Below are positions 28,508-35,482 of a DNA stretch of 64,000 nt, one piece after another. Below the pieces are notes generated by a model. It was not told the origin of the DNA and did no database searches. It saw only the letters and a list, made by a program, of their open reading frames with translations. Within the stretch, counting starts at the first letter, position 1. Each line of letters starts with the position of its first letter. Both the position numbers and the translations under genes were made by a program. The stretch is from Orrella dioscoreae (GTDB lineage Bacteria > Pseudomonadota > Gammaproteobacteria > Burkholderiales > Burkholderiaceae_B), in contig NZ_LT907988.1 in assembly GCF_900089455.2 (NCBI RefSeq), positions 2,852,001 through 2,916,000 on the forward strand, given 5' to 3'.

Positions 28508-28568
28508 CGCCATTGCGCGCGCGCCCATCCGGCCCGCGCGGCTTCGTTACCGTGGTACAGACCGATAG

Positions 28569-29666
28569 ATGATTCAAACCCCCTACTACCTGATCGACGC
28601 CGCCCGCCTCATGGAAAACATGCGGCGCATCGACCATGTGCGCCAGCATTCCGGCGCCAAGGTCCTGCTTGCGCTGAAGTGCTTCGCCACCTGGTCCGTC
28701 TTCGACCTCATGCGCGAACACATGGACGGCACCACGTCGTCCTCGCTCTACGAGGTGCGGCTGGGCCGCGAGAAATTCGGCGGCGAGACCCATGCCTACA
28801 GCGTGGCCTATGCCGACCATGAGATCGACGAAGTCGTGTCCTGCGCCGACAAGATCATCTTCAACAGCCTCGGCCAACTGGCTCGCCATGCGCCGCGTGC
28901 CCAGGGCCTGCCCGTGGGCCTGCGCCTGAATCCCGGCATCAGCAGCTCCAGCTTCGACCTGGCCGACCCGGCGCGCCCCTTCAGCCGCCTCGGAGAGAGC
29001 GACCCGGCGCGCATTGCGCAGGTGCTGGACCGGATCAGCGGCTTCATGATCCACAACAACTGCGAGAACCGCGATTTCGCGCGCTTCGACGCCATGCTGG
29101 GCGAGATCGAATCGCGCTTTGGCGCCCTGCTGTCGCGCGTGCGGTGGGTGAGCCTGGGCGGCGGCATCCACTTCACCGGCGAGGGTTATCCGCTGGATGA
29201 TTTCTGCGCGCGCCTGCGCGCGTTCTCGGACAAATACGGCGTGCAGGTCTACCTGGAACCCGGCGAGGCCGCGATCACCGACAGCGCGAGCCTGGAGGTG
29301 AGCGTGCTGGACACGGCCTACAACGGCAAGCACGTCGCGGTGGTGGATGCCTCCATCGAGGCGCACATGCTGGACCTGCTCATCTATCGCCTGGAGGCAC
29401 GCGTGGCGCCCAATGCCGGCCCCCATCGCTGCCTGGTCTACGGCAAATCGTGCCTGGCTGGCGACGTCTTCGGCGAATTCGATTTTCCCCAGCCGCTGGC
29501 CGTGGGGCAACGGCTGTCGATCCGCGACGCCGCCGGCTACACCATGGTCAAGAAGAACTGGTTCAATGGCTTGACCATGCCCGCCATCGTCGTGCGCGAC
29601 CCCGATGGCACCGAGCGCGTGGTGCGCCAGTTCGGCTACCACGATTACGTAGACAGCCTGTCCTGA
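28569..29666 (+). CDS. nspC: Carboxynorspermidine decarboxylase
   Basis: A 365-residue PLP-dependent fold-type III decarboxylase. VLLALKCFATWSVFDLM carries the PLP lysine, FMIHNNCENRDF the conserved HNNCEN motif and WVSLGGGIHFTGEGYPLD the phosphate-binding glycines; YGKSCLAGDVFGEFD gives the second active-site cysteine. It decarboxylates carboxynorspermidine or carboxyspermidine to the triamine. It is followed 40 bases later by the matching dehydrogenase, so both steps of the alternative spermidine route are encoded together. The long leader suggests post-transcriptional control. Confidence 0.93.
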   Translation: MIQTPYYLIDAARLMENMRRIDHVRQHSGAKVLLALKCFATWSVFDLMREHMDGTTSSSLYEVRLGREKFGGETHAYSVAYADHEIDEVVSCADKIIFNSLGQLARHAPRAQGLPVGLRLNPGISSSSFDLADPARPFSRLGESDPARIAQVLDRISGFMIHNNCENRDFARFDAMLGEIESRFGALLSRVRWVSLGGGIHFTGEGYPLDDFCARLRAFSDKYGVQVYLEPGEAAITDSASLEVSVLDTAYNGKHVAVVDASIEAHMLDLLIYRLEARVAPNAGPHRCLVYGKSCLAGDVFGEFDFPQPLAVGQRLSIRDAAGYTMVKKNWFNGLTMPAIVVRDPDGTERVVRQFGYHDYVDSLS

Positions 29667-29706
29667 GCGCGTAGCCAGGTCCCCCCTTTTTCAAGGAGCA
29701 GCCCGG

Positions 29707-30966
29707 ATGACTCCCAATCTCCTCATCATCGGCGCCGGCGGCGTGGCGCACGTGGTCGCCCACAAATGCGCGCAACACAATGACCGGCTGGGCGAGATCC
29801 ACATCGCCTCGCGCACGCTGGAGAAGTGCCAGGCCATCGTGGCGTCCGTGCACACCAAGGGCAGCCTGCGCCAGCCCGGCGTGCTGCACGCCCACGCCCT
29901 GGACGCGATGGATATCGACGCCACCGAAGCGCTCATCCGCGAGACCGCCGCGCGCATCGTCATCAATGTCGGCTCGGCGTTCCTGAACATGTCGGTGCTG
30001 GAAGCCTGCCTGCGCACGGGCGCGGCCTATCTCGACACGGCCATCCACGAAGAGCCCGACCGCGTCTGTGAAGCGCCGCCCTGGTATGCGAACCACGAGT
30101 GGAAGCGGCGCGAGGCCTGCGCGGCCGCGGGCGTCACGGCCATCCTGGGCGCGGGCTTCGACCCCGGTGTCGTGAATGCCTATGCCAGGCTCGCCTGCGA
30201 CGATTATTTCGACCGCGTCGACTCCATCGACATCGTCGACATCAACGCGGGCAAGCATGGCCGCTACTTCGCCACCAACTTCGACCCCGAGGTGAATTTC
30301 CGCGAGTTCACCGGCACGGTCTGGTCCTGGCAAGGCGGCCAGTGGACCGCCGCGCAGATGTTCGAATACCGCAAGGAATGGGACCTGCCGGTGGTGGGAC
30401 GCCAGAGCGCCTACCTGACGGGCCATGACGAGCTGCATTCGCTGTCCCAGCACCTGGACGTGCCGGACATCCGCTTCTGGATGGGCTTCGGCGAGCACTA
30501 CATCAACGTGTTCACCGTGCTGAAGAACCTGGGCATGCTGTCCGAGCAGCCCGTGCGCACGGCCGAGGGCCAGGAAGTGGTGCCGCTGAAGGTGCTGAAA
30601 GCCGTGCTGCCCGACCCGGCGTCGCTGGCGCCCACCTATGCGGGCAAGACCTGCATCGGCAACCTGGTGCGCGGAGAGAAGGACGGCCGGGCGCGCGAGA
30701 TCTTCGTCTACAACGTCTGCGACCATGCCGACAGCTATCGCGAGATCGGCAGCCAGGCGATTTCCTACACGGCAGGCGTGCCCGCGGCAGCCGCCGCGCT
30801 GCTCATCGCCGATGGCACCTGGCGCGTGGGCCGCATGGCCAACATCGAGCAACTGCCGCCCCGGCCGTTCCTGTCGCTGCTGGCCAGCATGGGCCTGGAG
30901 ACCTGGGTACGCGAGGACGGCCGCGATATGCCGCTGGCCGCGCTGGCCGATTCGGTGGACGCGTAA
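29707..30966 (+). CDS. Carboxynorspermidine/carboxyspermidine dehydrogenase
   Basis: A 419-residue saccharopine-dehydrogenase-like enzyme. The N-terminal Rossmann motif is NLLIIGAGGVAHVVAHKCAQHN, followed by INVGSAFLNMSVLEACLRTGAAYLDTAIHE and GAGFDPGVVNAYARLA, typical of CANSDH/CASDH. It condenses aspartate semialdehyde with a diamine using NADPH, giving the substrate for NspC. AAGGAG precedes its ATG, 40 bases after nspC, so it is the second gene of that operon. Which diamine (putrescine or diaminopropane) is used cannot be read. Confidence 0.9.
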   Translation: MTPNLLIIGAGGVAHVVAHKCAQHNDRLGEIHIASRTLEKCQAIVASVHTKGSLRQPGVLHAHALDAMDIDATEALIRETAARIVINVGSAFLNMSVLEACLRTGAAYLDTAIHEEPDRVCEAPPWYANHEWKRREACAAAGVTAILGAGFDPGVVNAYARLACDDYFDRVDSIDIVDINAGKHGRYFATNFDPEVNFREFTGTVWSWQGGQWTAAQMFEYRKEWDLPVVGRQSAYLTGHDELHSLSQHLDVPDIRFWMGFGEHYINVFTVLKNLGMLSEQPVRTAEGQEVVPLKVLKAVLPDPASLAPTYAGKTCIGNLVRGEKDGRAREIFVYNVCDHADSYREIGSQAISYTAGVPAAAAALLIADGTWRVGRMANIEQLPPRPFLSLLASMGLETWVREDGRDMPLAALADSVDA

Positions 30967-30975
30967 GGCACGGGG

Positions 30976-31008
30976 CGCCGGCGGGTTGGCACGCGCCCCC
31001 CGCCGGCG
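30976..31008. terminator. Bidirectional hairpin between convergent genes
   Basis: CGCCGGCGGG (30976-30985) pairs perfectly with CCCGCCGGCG (30999-31008) across a 13-base loop. It sits between the ends of the convergent dehydrogenase and flavin reductase genes. No T-tract follows, so termination would be weak or factor-aided. Confidence 0.4.
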
Positions 31009-31021
31009 TGTCATCGCGGCA

Positions 31022-31600
31022 TCAAGCCGGCGCGTGCGCCTGCCGCATGCTGCCCGCCACCACGAAATTGCCCGCGCCCAGGTGGTGCAAGGTGTGCAGC
31101 GTGGCGTTGTCCTCGCGTACCGACCAATGCCCGTTGGCGAAGATCCGCGTGTCGGCCGCGGCCGACACGACCTCGGCGAAGCAGGTGTCATAGGCGTCTT
31201 CGGCGTGGCGCTCCGGGATCAGCCGGCACTCCAGCCAGGCCGCGCAGCCCGCCTCCAGCACCGGCACGCCCAGCACCGGGCCGCGCGCGGCCTCGATGCC
31301 GAAACGCGCGAACTTGTCGCCGTCGCGGCCGCTGACGCTGCCCACGGCGTAGGTCAGGTCCATCAGCGCAGCGCCCGGCACGCACAGTCCGAAGACGCCG
31401 CTGGCGCTCGCCAGCTCGCGCGTGAACGTCTGCTTGTCGATCACCACCGCCACGCGCGGCGGCGTGAACTCCACCGGCATGGACCAGGCAGCCGCCATGA
31501 TGTTGCGGCGCTCACCGTGCGCGCTGGTGACCAGCACGGTGGGACCGTGGTTGATGAGACGGCTGGCATGGGCGAGATCGACGGGCAGGAAGTGAGACAT
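31022..31600 (-). CDS. Flavin reductase family protein
   Basis: A 192-residue FMN-binding split-barrel protein. TVLVTSAHGERRNIMAAAWSMPVEFTPPRVAVVIDKQTFTRELASASGVFGLCVP is the typical flavin-reductase-like signature, and a second part contains DKFARFGIEAARGPVLGVPVLEAGCAAWLEC. These proteins reduce or bind flavin, often supplying a monooxygenase. The start at 31600 is chosen by family; an ATG at 31615 is possible. No partner oxygenase adjoins. It follows the LysR gene on the same strand. Confidence 0.85.
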   Translation of the reverse strand: MSHFLPVDLAHASRLINHGPTVLVTSAHGERRNIMAAAWSMPVEFTPPRVAVVIDKQTFTRELASASGVFGLCVPGAALMDLTYAVGSVSGRDGDKFARFGIEAARGPVLGVPVLEAGCAAWLECRLIPERHAEDAYDTCFAEVVSAAADTRIFANGHWSVREDNATLHTLHHLGAGNFVVAGSMRQAHAPA

Positions 31601-31652
31601 GGTGGACGCCGGCAAGGCGCGCTACACGCGCGGAGTGGATGACGCAGCCACT

Positions 31653-32612
31653 TTACCGGAAGCCGTGGCGCGCAAGGACAGCCTCGGACGCGACGGCCTG
31701 GCCCTCCCCCACCAGTGTCGCGCAGCAGCGCGCCAGCCAGGCATGCAGGCCCTGCACCACGGGCGTCAGCAATGTGCGATGCGCGCACACCAGCTGCAGC
31801 GGCGCGGGCTGGCCATGCGCCGGCGGAAACAACTCCACCAGTCGGCCGGAGGCCAGATCATCGAACACATCCAGCCGCGACTTGTAGGTGATGCCCAGCC
31901 CCGCCACCGCCCAACGGTGCACGACCTCGGCGTCGTCGCAGACGCGGTCGCCGCGCACGGCGACCGTCTTGACACCATCGGGCAGGTGGAAGCTCCAACG
32001 CTCGAAGGTCTGGTCGCCCATCACGAAACGCAGGCAGTTGTGCCGCGACAGCTCGTCCGGATCGCGCGGCGCACCGTGACGTGCCAGGTAGGACGGCGCC
32101 GCGCACAGCGTGCGCCGGTTGCCCGGCGCAAGCGGCAGCGACACCAGCGAGGAATCGGCCAGCATGCCATAGCGGATGCCGGCATCCAGCGACTCGCGAA
32201 AGAAATCCGCCATCTGGTCGCTGACGCGCAAGTGCAGCGACACCTTGGGGTGGGCGGCCTGGAAGGCCTCCAGCCAGGGCAGCAGCACATTGCGCCCGAT
32301 GTCCGATGGCACCGACAGGCGCAGCGGACCGGCGATCTCGGGGCTGCCCTGCGCCAGGGCCTCGCGCCCGCCGGCCAGAGCGCCCAGCGCGGCGCGCGCG
32401 TGCGGCAGATAACGCTCGCCGTCGTCCGACAGGCGCAGGCGGCGCGTGGAGCGCACGAACAGCCGCGTGCCCAGCGCGCGCTCGAGCCGCAACACGGCGC
32501 TGCTGGCCAGGGCAGGCGCCATGTCCAGCAAGCGTGCCGCTGCCGAGAAGCTGCCGGACTCGGCTGTCTGGACGAATACCTGGAGATCATCCAGCCGGAT
32601 CATTTTCGTCAT
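31653..32612 (-). CDS. LysR family regulator
   Basis: A 319-residue regulator with an N-terminal winged helix (MIRLDDLQVFVQTAESGSFSAAARLLDMAPALASSAVLRLERALGTRLFVRSTRRLRLS) and a LysR substrate domain (about 95-300). It resembles the CrgA/DsdC-like group, whose members often control divergent oxidoreductases. It is divergent from a zinc-type alcohol dehydrogenase gene 119 bases away, which is the likely target. A long inverted repeat lies between them. The effector is unknown. Confidence 0.9.
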   Translation of the reverse strand: MTKMIRLDDLQVFVQTAESGSFSAAARLLDMAPALASSAVLRLERALGTRLFVRSTRRLRLSDDGERYLPHARAALGALAGGREALAQGSPEIAGPLRLSVPSDIGRNVLLPWLEAFQAAHPKVSLHLRVSDQMADFFRESLDAGIRYGMLADSSLVSLPLAPGNRRTLCAAPSYLARHGAPRDPDELSRHNCLRFVMGDQTFERWSFHLPDGVKTVAVRGDRVCDDAEVVHRWAVAGLGITYKSRLDVFDDLASGRLVELFPPAHGQPAPLQLVCAHRTLLTPVVQGLHAWLARCCATLVGEGQAVASEAVLARHGFR

Positions 32613-32628
32613 TCCACGGAAAGTATTT

Positions 32629-32669
32629 CTTGATTATCCCTATTTTTCGCCGAATAAAGATAAATCAAG
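32629..32669. promoter_or_regulatory. LysR binding region between divergent genes
   Basis: CTTGATT (32629-32635) and AATCAAG (32663-32669) form a perfect spaced inverted repeat in an AT-rich stretch. TTGATT followed after 17 bases by AATAAA could be the promoter of the oxidoreductase gene. The site is placed well for LysR activation and autorepression. Confidence 0.5.
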
Positions 32670-32731
32670 ATACCGGACATCCGCACGCTTTTTCCCCTTT
32701 CCACGCCTTCCCTCTTTGCCCGGAGCCCCGC

Positions 32732-33748
32732 ATGAAAGCCATCGGTTATCACCAATCCGCCCTGCCCATCGACGACCCGCAGGCGCTGGTCGACCTGACG
32801 CTGCCCGAACCCGTCGCGCAAGGCCACGACATCCTGGTGGAGGTGCATGCCGTGTCGGTGAACCCCGTGGACACCAAGATACGCCACCGCCAGCAGCCCG
32901 AGGACGGCCAGGCGCGCGTACTGGGCTGGGACGCAAGCGGCGTGGTGCGTGCGGTGGGAGAAAGGGTCACGCGCTTCAAGGCGGGTGACCGCGTCTGGTA
33001 CGCCGGCGCCATCAACCGCCCCGGCAGCAATGCCGAGCTGCATCTGGTGGACGAGCGCATCGCAGGCCCCATGCCCGCCAGCCTGGACTTCGCCAGCGCG
33101 GCCGCCCTGCCGCTGACCAGCCTGACCGCCTGGGAACTGCTGTTCGATCGCCTGAAGGTGCAGCACGCGGATCCGGCACAGGAAAACCGCCTGCTGGTGA
33201 TCGGCGCCGCCGGCGGCGTGGGCTCGATCCTGCTGCAGCTGGCGCGCCACCTGACGGGGCTGACCCTCATCGCCACGGCCTCGCGCCCCGAGACGCGTGA
33301 CTGGGCCCTGGCCCAGGGCGCCCATCACGTGATCGACCATCATCAACCCTGGCGCGCGCAACTGGCGGCCCAGGGCATTTCCGACGTGACGCACGTCATC
33401 GGCCTGAACCACACCGACAGCTACATCACGCAGATCGTCGACGTGCTGCGCGCCGAGGGCCAGCTGGCGCTGATCGACGACCCCGAGCACTTCGACATCC
33501 GTCCCTTCAAGAGCAAGTCGCTGTCCATCCACTGGGAACTGATGTTCACCCGCTCGCTGTACGACACCTCCACCCTTGCGCGCCAGCACGACATCCTGCG
33601 CCGCATGGCCGCGCTGGTGGACCAGGGCGTGGTGCGCAGCACGGTCACGCGCAGCATCCGGGGCATCAACGCCGCGAACCTGCGCGACGCGCATGCGCGG
33701 ATCGAGGCCGGCACGACCCGCGGCAAGATCGTGCTGGAAGGGTTCTGA
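32732..33748 (+). CDS. Zinc-type alcohol dehydrogenase-like (quinone oxidoreductase family) protein
   Basis: A 338-residue medium-chain dehydrogenase/reductase. VSVNPVDTKIR, the GWDASGVV motif, and the Rossmann LVIGAAGGVGSILLQLARHLTGLTLIATAS are diagnostic for QOR-type, zinc-free enzymes. It should reduce quinones or enones with NADPH in the cytoplasm. The ATG at 32732 follows CCGGAG with five bases spacing. It is divergent from a LysR regulator, and the gap contains a spaced palindrome. Confidence 0.87.
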   Translation: MKAIGYHQSALPIDDPQALVDLTLPEPVAQGHDILVEVHAVSVNPVDTKIRHRQQPEDGQARVLGWDASGVVRAVGERVTRFKAGDRVWYAGAINRPGSNAELHLVDERIAGPMPASLDFASAAALPLTSLTAWELLFDRLKVQHADPAQENRLLVIGAAGGVGSILLQLARHLTGLTLIATASRPETRDWALAQGAHHVIDHHQPWRAQLAAQGISDVTHVIGLNHTDSYITQIVDVLRAEGQLALIDDPEHFDIRPFKSKSLSIHWELMFTRSLYDTSTLARQHDILRRMAALVDQGVVRSTVTRSIRGINAANLRDAHARIEAGTTRGKIVLEGF

Positions 33749-33754
33749 GCAGGC

Positions 33755-33800
33755 AGGCCTGCCGCAACGCCGCAGTCTTCAAGCAACGCCCGGCAGGCCT
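33755..33800. terminator. Weak hairpin between convergent genes
   Basis: AGGCCTGCCG (33755-33764) pairs with CGGCAGGCCT (33791-33800) over a 26-base loop, followed by TT only. It separates the ends of the oxidoreductase and thioredoxin-reductase-like genes. It could be a bidirectional termination element, but the loop is long. Confidence 0.3.
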
Positions 33801-33809
33801 TTGCGGCCC

Positions 33810-34703
33810 TTACAGCCCGAACATCAGCGAGCGGTGCGTGGCCATGCCGGCCATCGCGCCATCGCCCACGGCGAAGGCCACCGAACCCGCCGCCCGCGCC
33901 ACGTCGCCGCAAGCGAAGATGCCGGGGGTGGACGTGGCCTTCATCGCATCCGTGCGCAGCGTGACGCCCATCGGGCTCTCTTCGGTTGCCAGGCCCATGC
34001 GCAACACCAGCGGCGCGGGCCGCAGCGACGTCGCCACGAAAAGGCCCGACAGCGCGAACACGCGGCCGTTGTCCATCACGATGTCCACGCCGGGCCCCTC
34101 GCCTTCCAGCCGCGCCACCGCACCGCCCACGACCCGCGCGCCCCGGGCGCGCAGCTGGTCGTGCTGCGCGGCATCCGGCACGAAGGCGTCGTTCAGGAAC
34201 AGCGTGGTCTCGCCCCAGTCCGGCAGCATCAGCGCCTGGTGCATGGCCAGGTCGCTGGAAGCCAGCACCCCGATGCCTGTGCCGCCCAATTCATAGCCGT
34301 GGCAATACGGGCAGTGGAACACCTGGCGGCCCCAACGCTCGGCCAGCCCCGGCAACACAGGCAGCACGTCCTCGACGCCCGCCGCCACGATGAGCCGCCG
34401 CGCCTCGCGCGTCGTGCCGTCGCTCAGCGTCACGGTGAAGGCATCCGCCTGGCCCGCCACGTCTTCCACCGCGCCCTGCACCCAGTCCACCGTGGGATAG
34501 GCCAGCACCTGCATGCGCGCCGTTTCGGCGATCTCGGCGGGCGGCATGCCGTCCTGCGCCAGGAACCCGTGCGAATGGCTGACCGCGCGATTGCGCCGCC
34601 GGCCCGCGTCCACCACCAGGATGCGCCGGCGCGCCCGCGCCAGTTGCAGCGCCGCGGACAGGCCGGCGTAGCTGCCGCCGATCAGGATGACGTCGTAACG
34701 CAT
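33810..34703 (-). CDS. Thioredoxin reductase-like FAD/NAD(P)-dependent oxidoreductase
   Basis: A 297-residue two-domain flavoprotein. The FAD motif is DVILIGGSYAGLSAALQLARA, the redox disulfide is CPYC (FHCPYCHGYELGG), and TPGIFACGDVARA closes the FAD site. AAGGAG precedes the chosen ATG at 34703. The NADPH-binding segment (GGTGIGVLASSDLAMHQAL) departs from the GGGNSA pattern of true TrxB, so the partner may not be thioredoxin. It lies downstream of an Rrf2 regulator on the same strand, with a large palindrome in between, suggesting redox-responsive control. Confidence 0.85.
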   Translation of the reverse strand: MRYDVILIGGSYAGLSAALQLARARRRILVVDAGRRRNRAVSHSHGFLAQDGMPPAEIAETARMQVLAYPTVDWVQGAVEDVAGQADAFTVTLSDGTTREARRLIVAAGVEDVLPVLPGLAERWGRQVFHCPYCHGYELGGTGIGVLASSDLAMHQALMLPDWGETTLFLNDAFVPDAAQHDQLRARGARVVGGAVARLEGEGPGVDIVMDNGRVFALSGLFVATSLRPAPLVLRMGLATEESPMGVTLRTDAMKATSTPGIFACGDVARAAGSVAFAVGDGAMAGMATHRSLMFGL

Positions 34704-34731
34704 GAAAAGCTCCTTGCCGGGCACTCAGCCC

Positions 34732-34762
34732 ATTTCATGAATCATTTAATGATACATGAAAT
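34732..34762. promoter_or_regulatory. 31-base operator palindrome
   Basis: Arms of 15 bases (ATTTCATGAATCATT and AATGATACATGAAAT) match at 14 of 15 positions around a central T. It lies 28 bases upstream of the thioredoxin-reductase-like ATG. The AT-rich symmetry and the adjacent Rrf2 gene suggest an Rrf2 operator. Confidence 0.65.
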
Positions 34763-34840
34763 GCCGGCATGTCCCGATGACGGCTTGCGCCGCCGGCGCG
34801 ATGCGTCAGGGAAAGAAGCGGGGCATCACGCGCACCGGCC

Positions 34841-35299
34841 TCAGCCGTGCGCATGCCCCGGTCCGGCATCGCCGCGCGCGACGCACAGCCTGTCGAAATC
34901 GGCGGCAAGATCCGCCAGCGACACGGCACCCAGCCGCGTGATCAGCAAGGTTTCGGCTTCGCGCATCGCATCGGCCAGCGCGGCATTGACCACCTGCTCC
35001 ACCGCGCAATCCGGATTGTGGTTGTCCGCCCCGATGGCGAAGATGCGCGGTCCGCCGACCGCGTGATACACGTCCAGCAAGGTCACCTGCATCAGGTCGC
35101 AGGCCAGTTGCCAGCCGCCGTGGTGCCCTTTCTCGGACCGCACATAACCTGCCTCGCGCAGGCCGGCCATCGTGCGCCGCACGACAGCCGCATTGGTGCC
35201 CAGCATCAGGCCGATCTGCGCCGAGGTCATGGGCGCCTCGTCGCGGGCCATGTGCAGGATCACATGCAACATGCGGGAAAGCCGGCTGTCTGTTCTCAC
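34841..35299 (-). CDS. Rrf2 family regulator
   Basis: A 152-residue winged-helix protein starting with GTG at 35299 (RTDSRLSRMLHVILHMA). The HTH reads MTSAQIGLMLGTNAAVVRRTMAGLREAGYVRSEKGHHGGWQLA. It is of the YwnA-like group; only one cysteine (DCAVEQV) lies in the C-terminal half, so the three-cysteine Fe-S site of IscR is not present. Ligand or redox sensing is unclear. It is upstream of the thioredoxin-reductase-like gene on the same strand and probably represses it. Confidence 0.82.
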   Translation of the reverse strand: MRTDSRLSRMLHVILHMARDEAPMTSAQIGLMLGTNAAVVRRTMAGLREAGYVRSEKGHHGGWQLACDLMQVTLLDVYHAVGGPRIFAIGADNHNPDCAVEQVVNAALADAMREAETLLITRLGAVSLADLAADFDRLCVARGDAGPGHAHG

Positions 35300-35482
35300 G
35301 GTAAAGGGGTATCGGCGCGAGCCGTCAAGAAGGGGTGGCCGCACACGATACCGTAAGCGCGCGCCCAGGCAACGCAATCTTTCGCTATGAAATGAAATGT
35401 ATTTTGCAATAGTCGCAACACCTTGCCTGCCTAGAGTGGCCGTTTTCCTCGCTTCTTCACCCACTCACCCAGGCTCTCACCC

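Noticed and set aside
33576-35066. Long plus-strand frame over the oxidoreductase end and the thioredoxin-reductase-like gene
   Set aside because: It runs antisense to a clear flavoprotein with a CPYC motif and has no recognisable domain.
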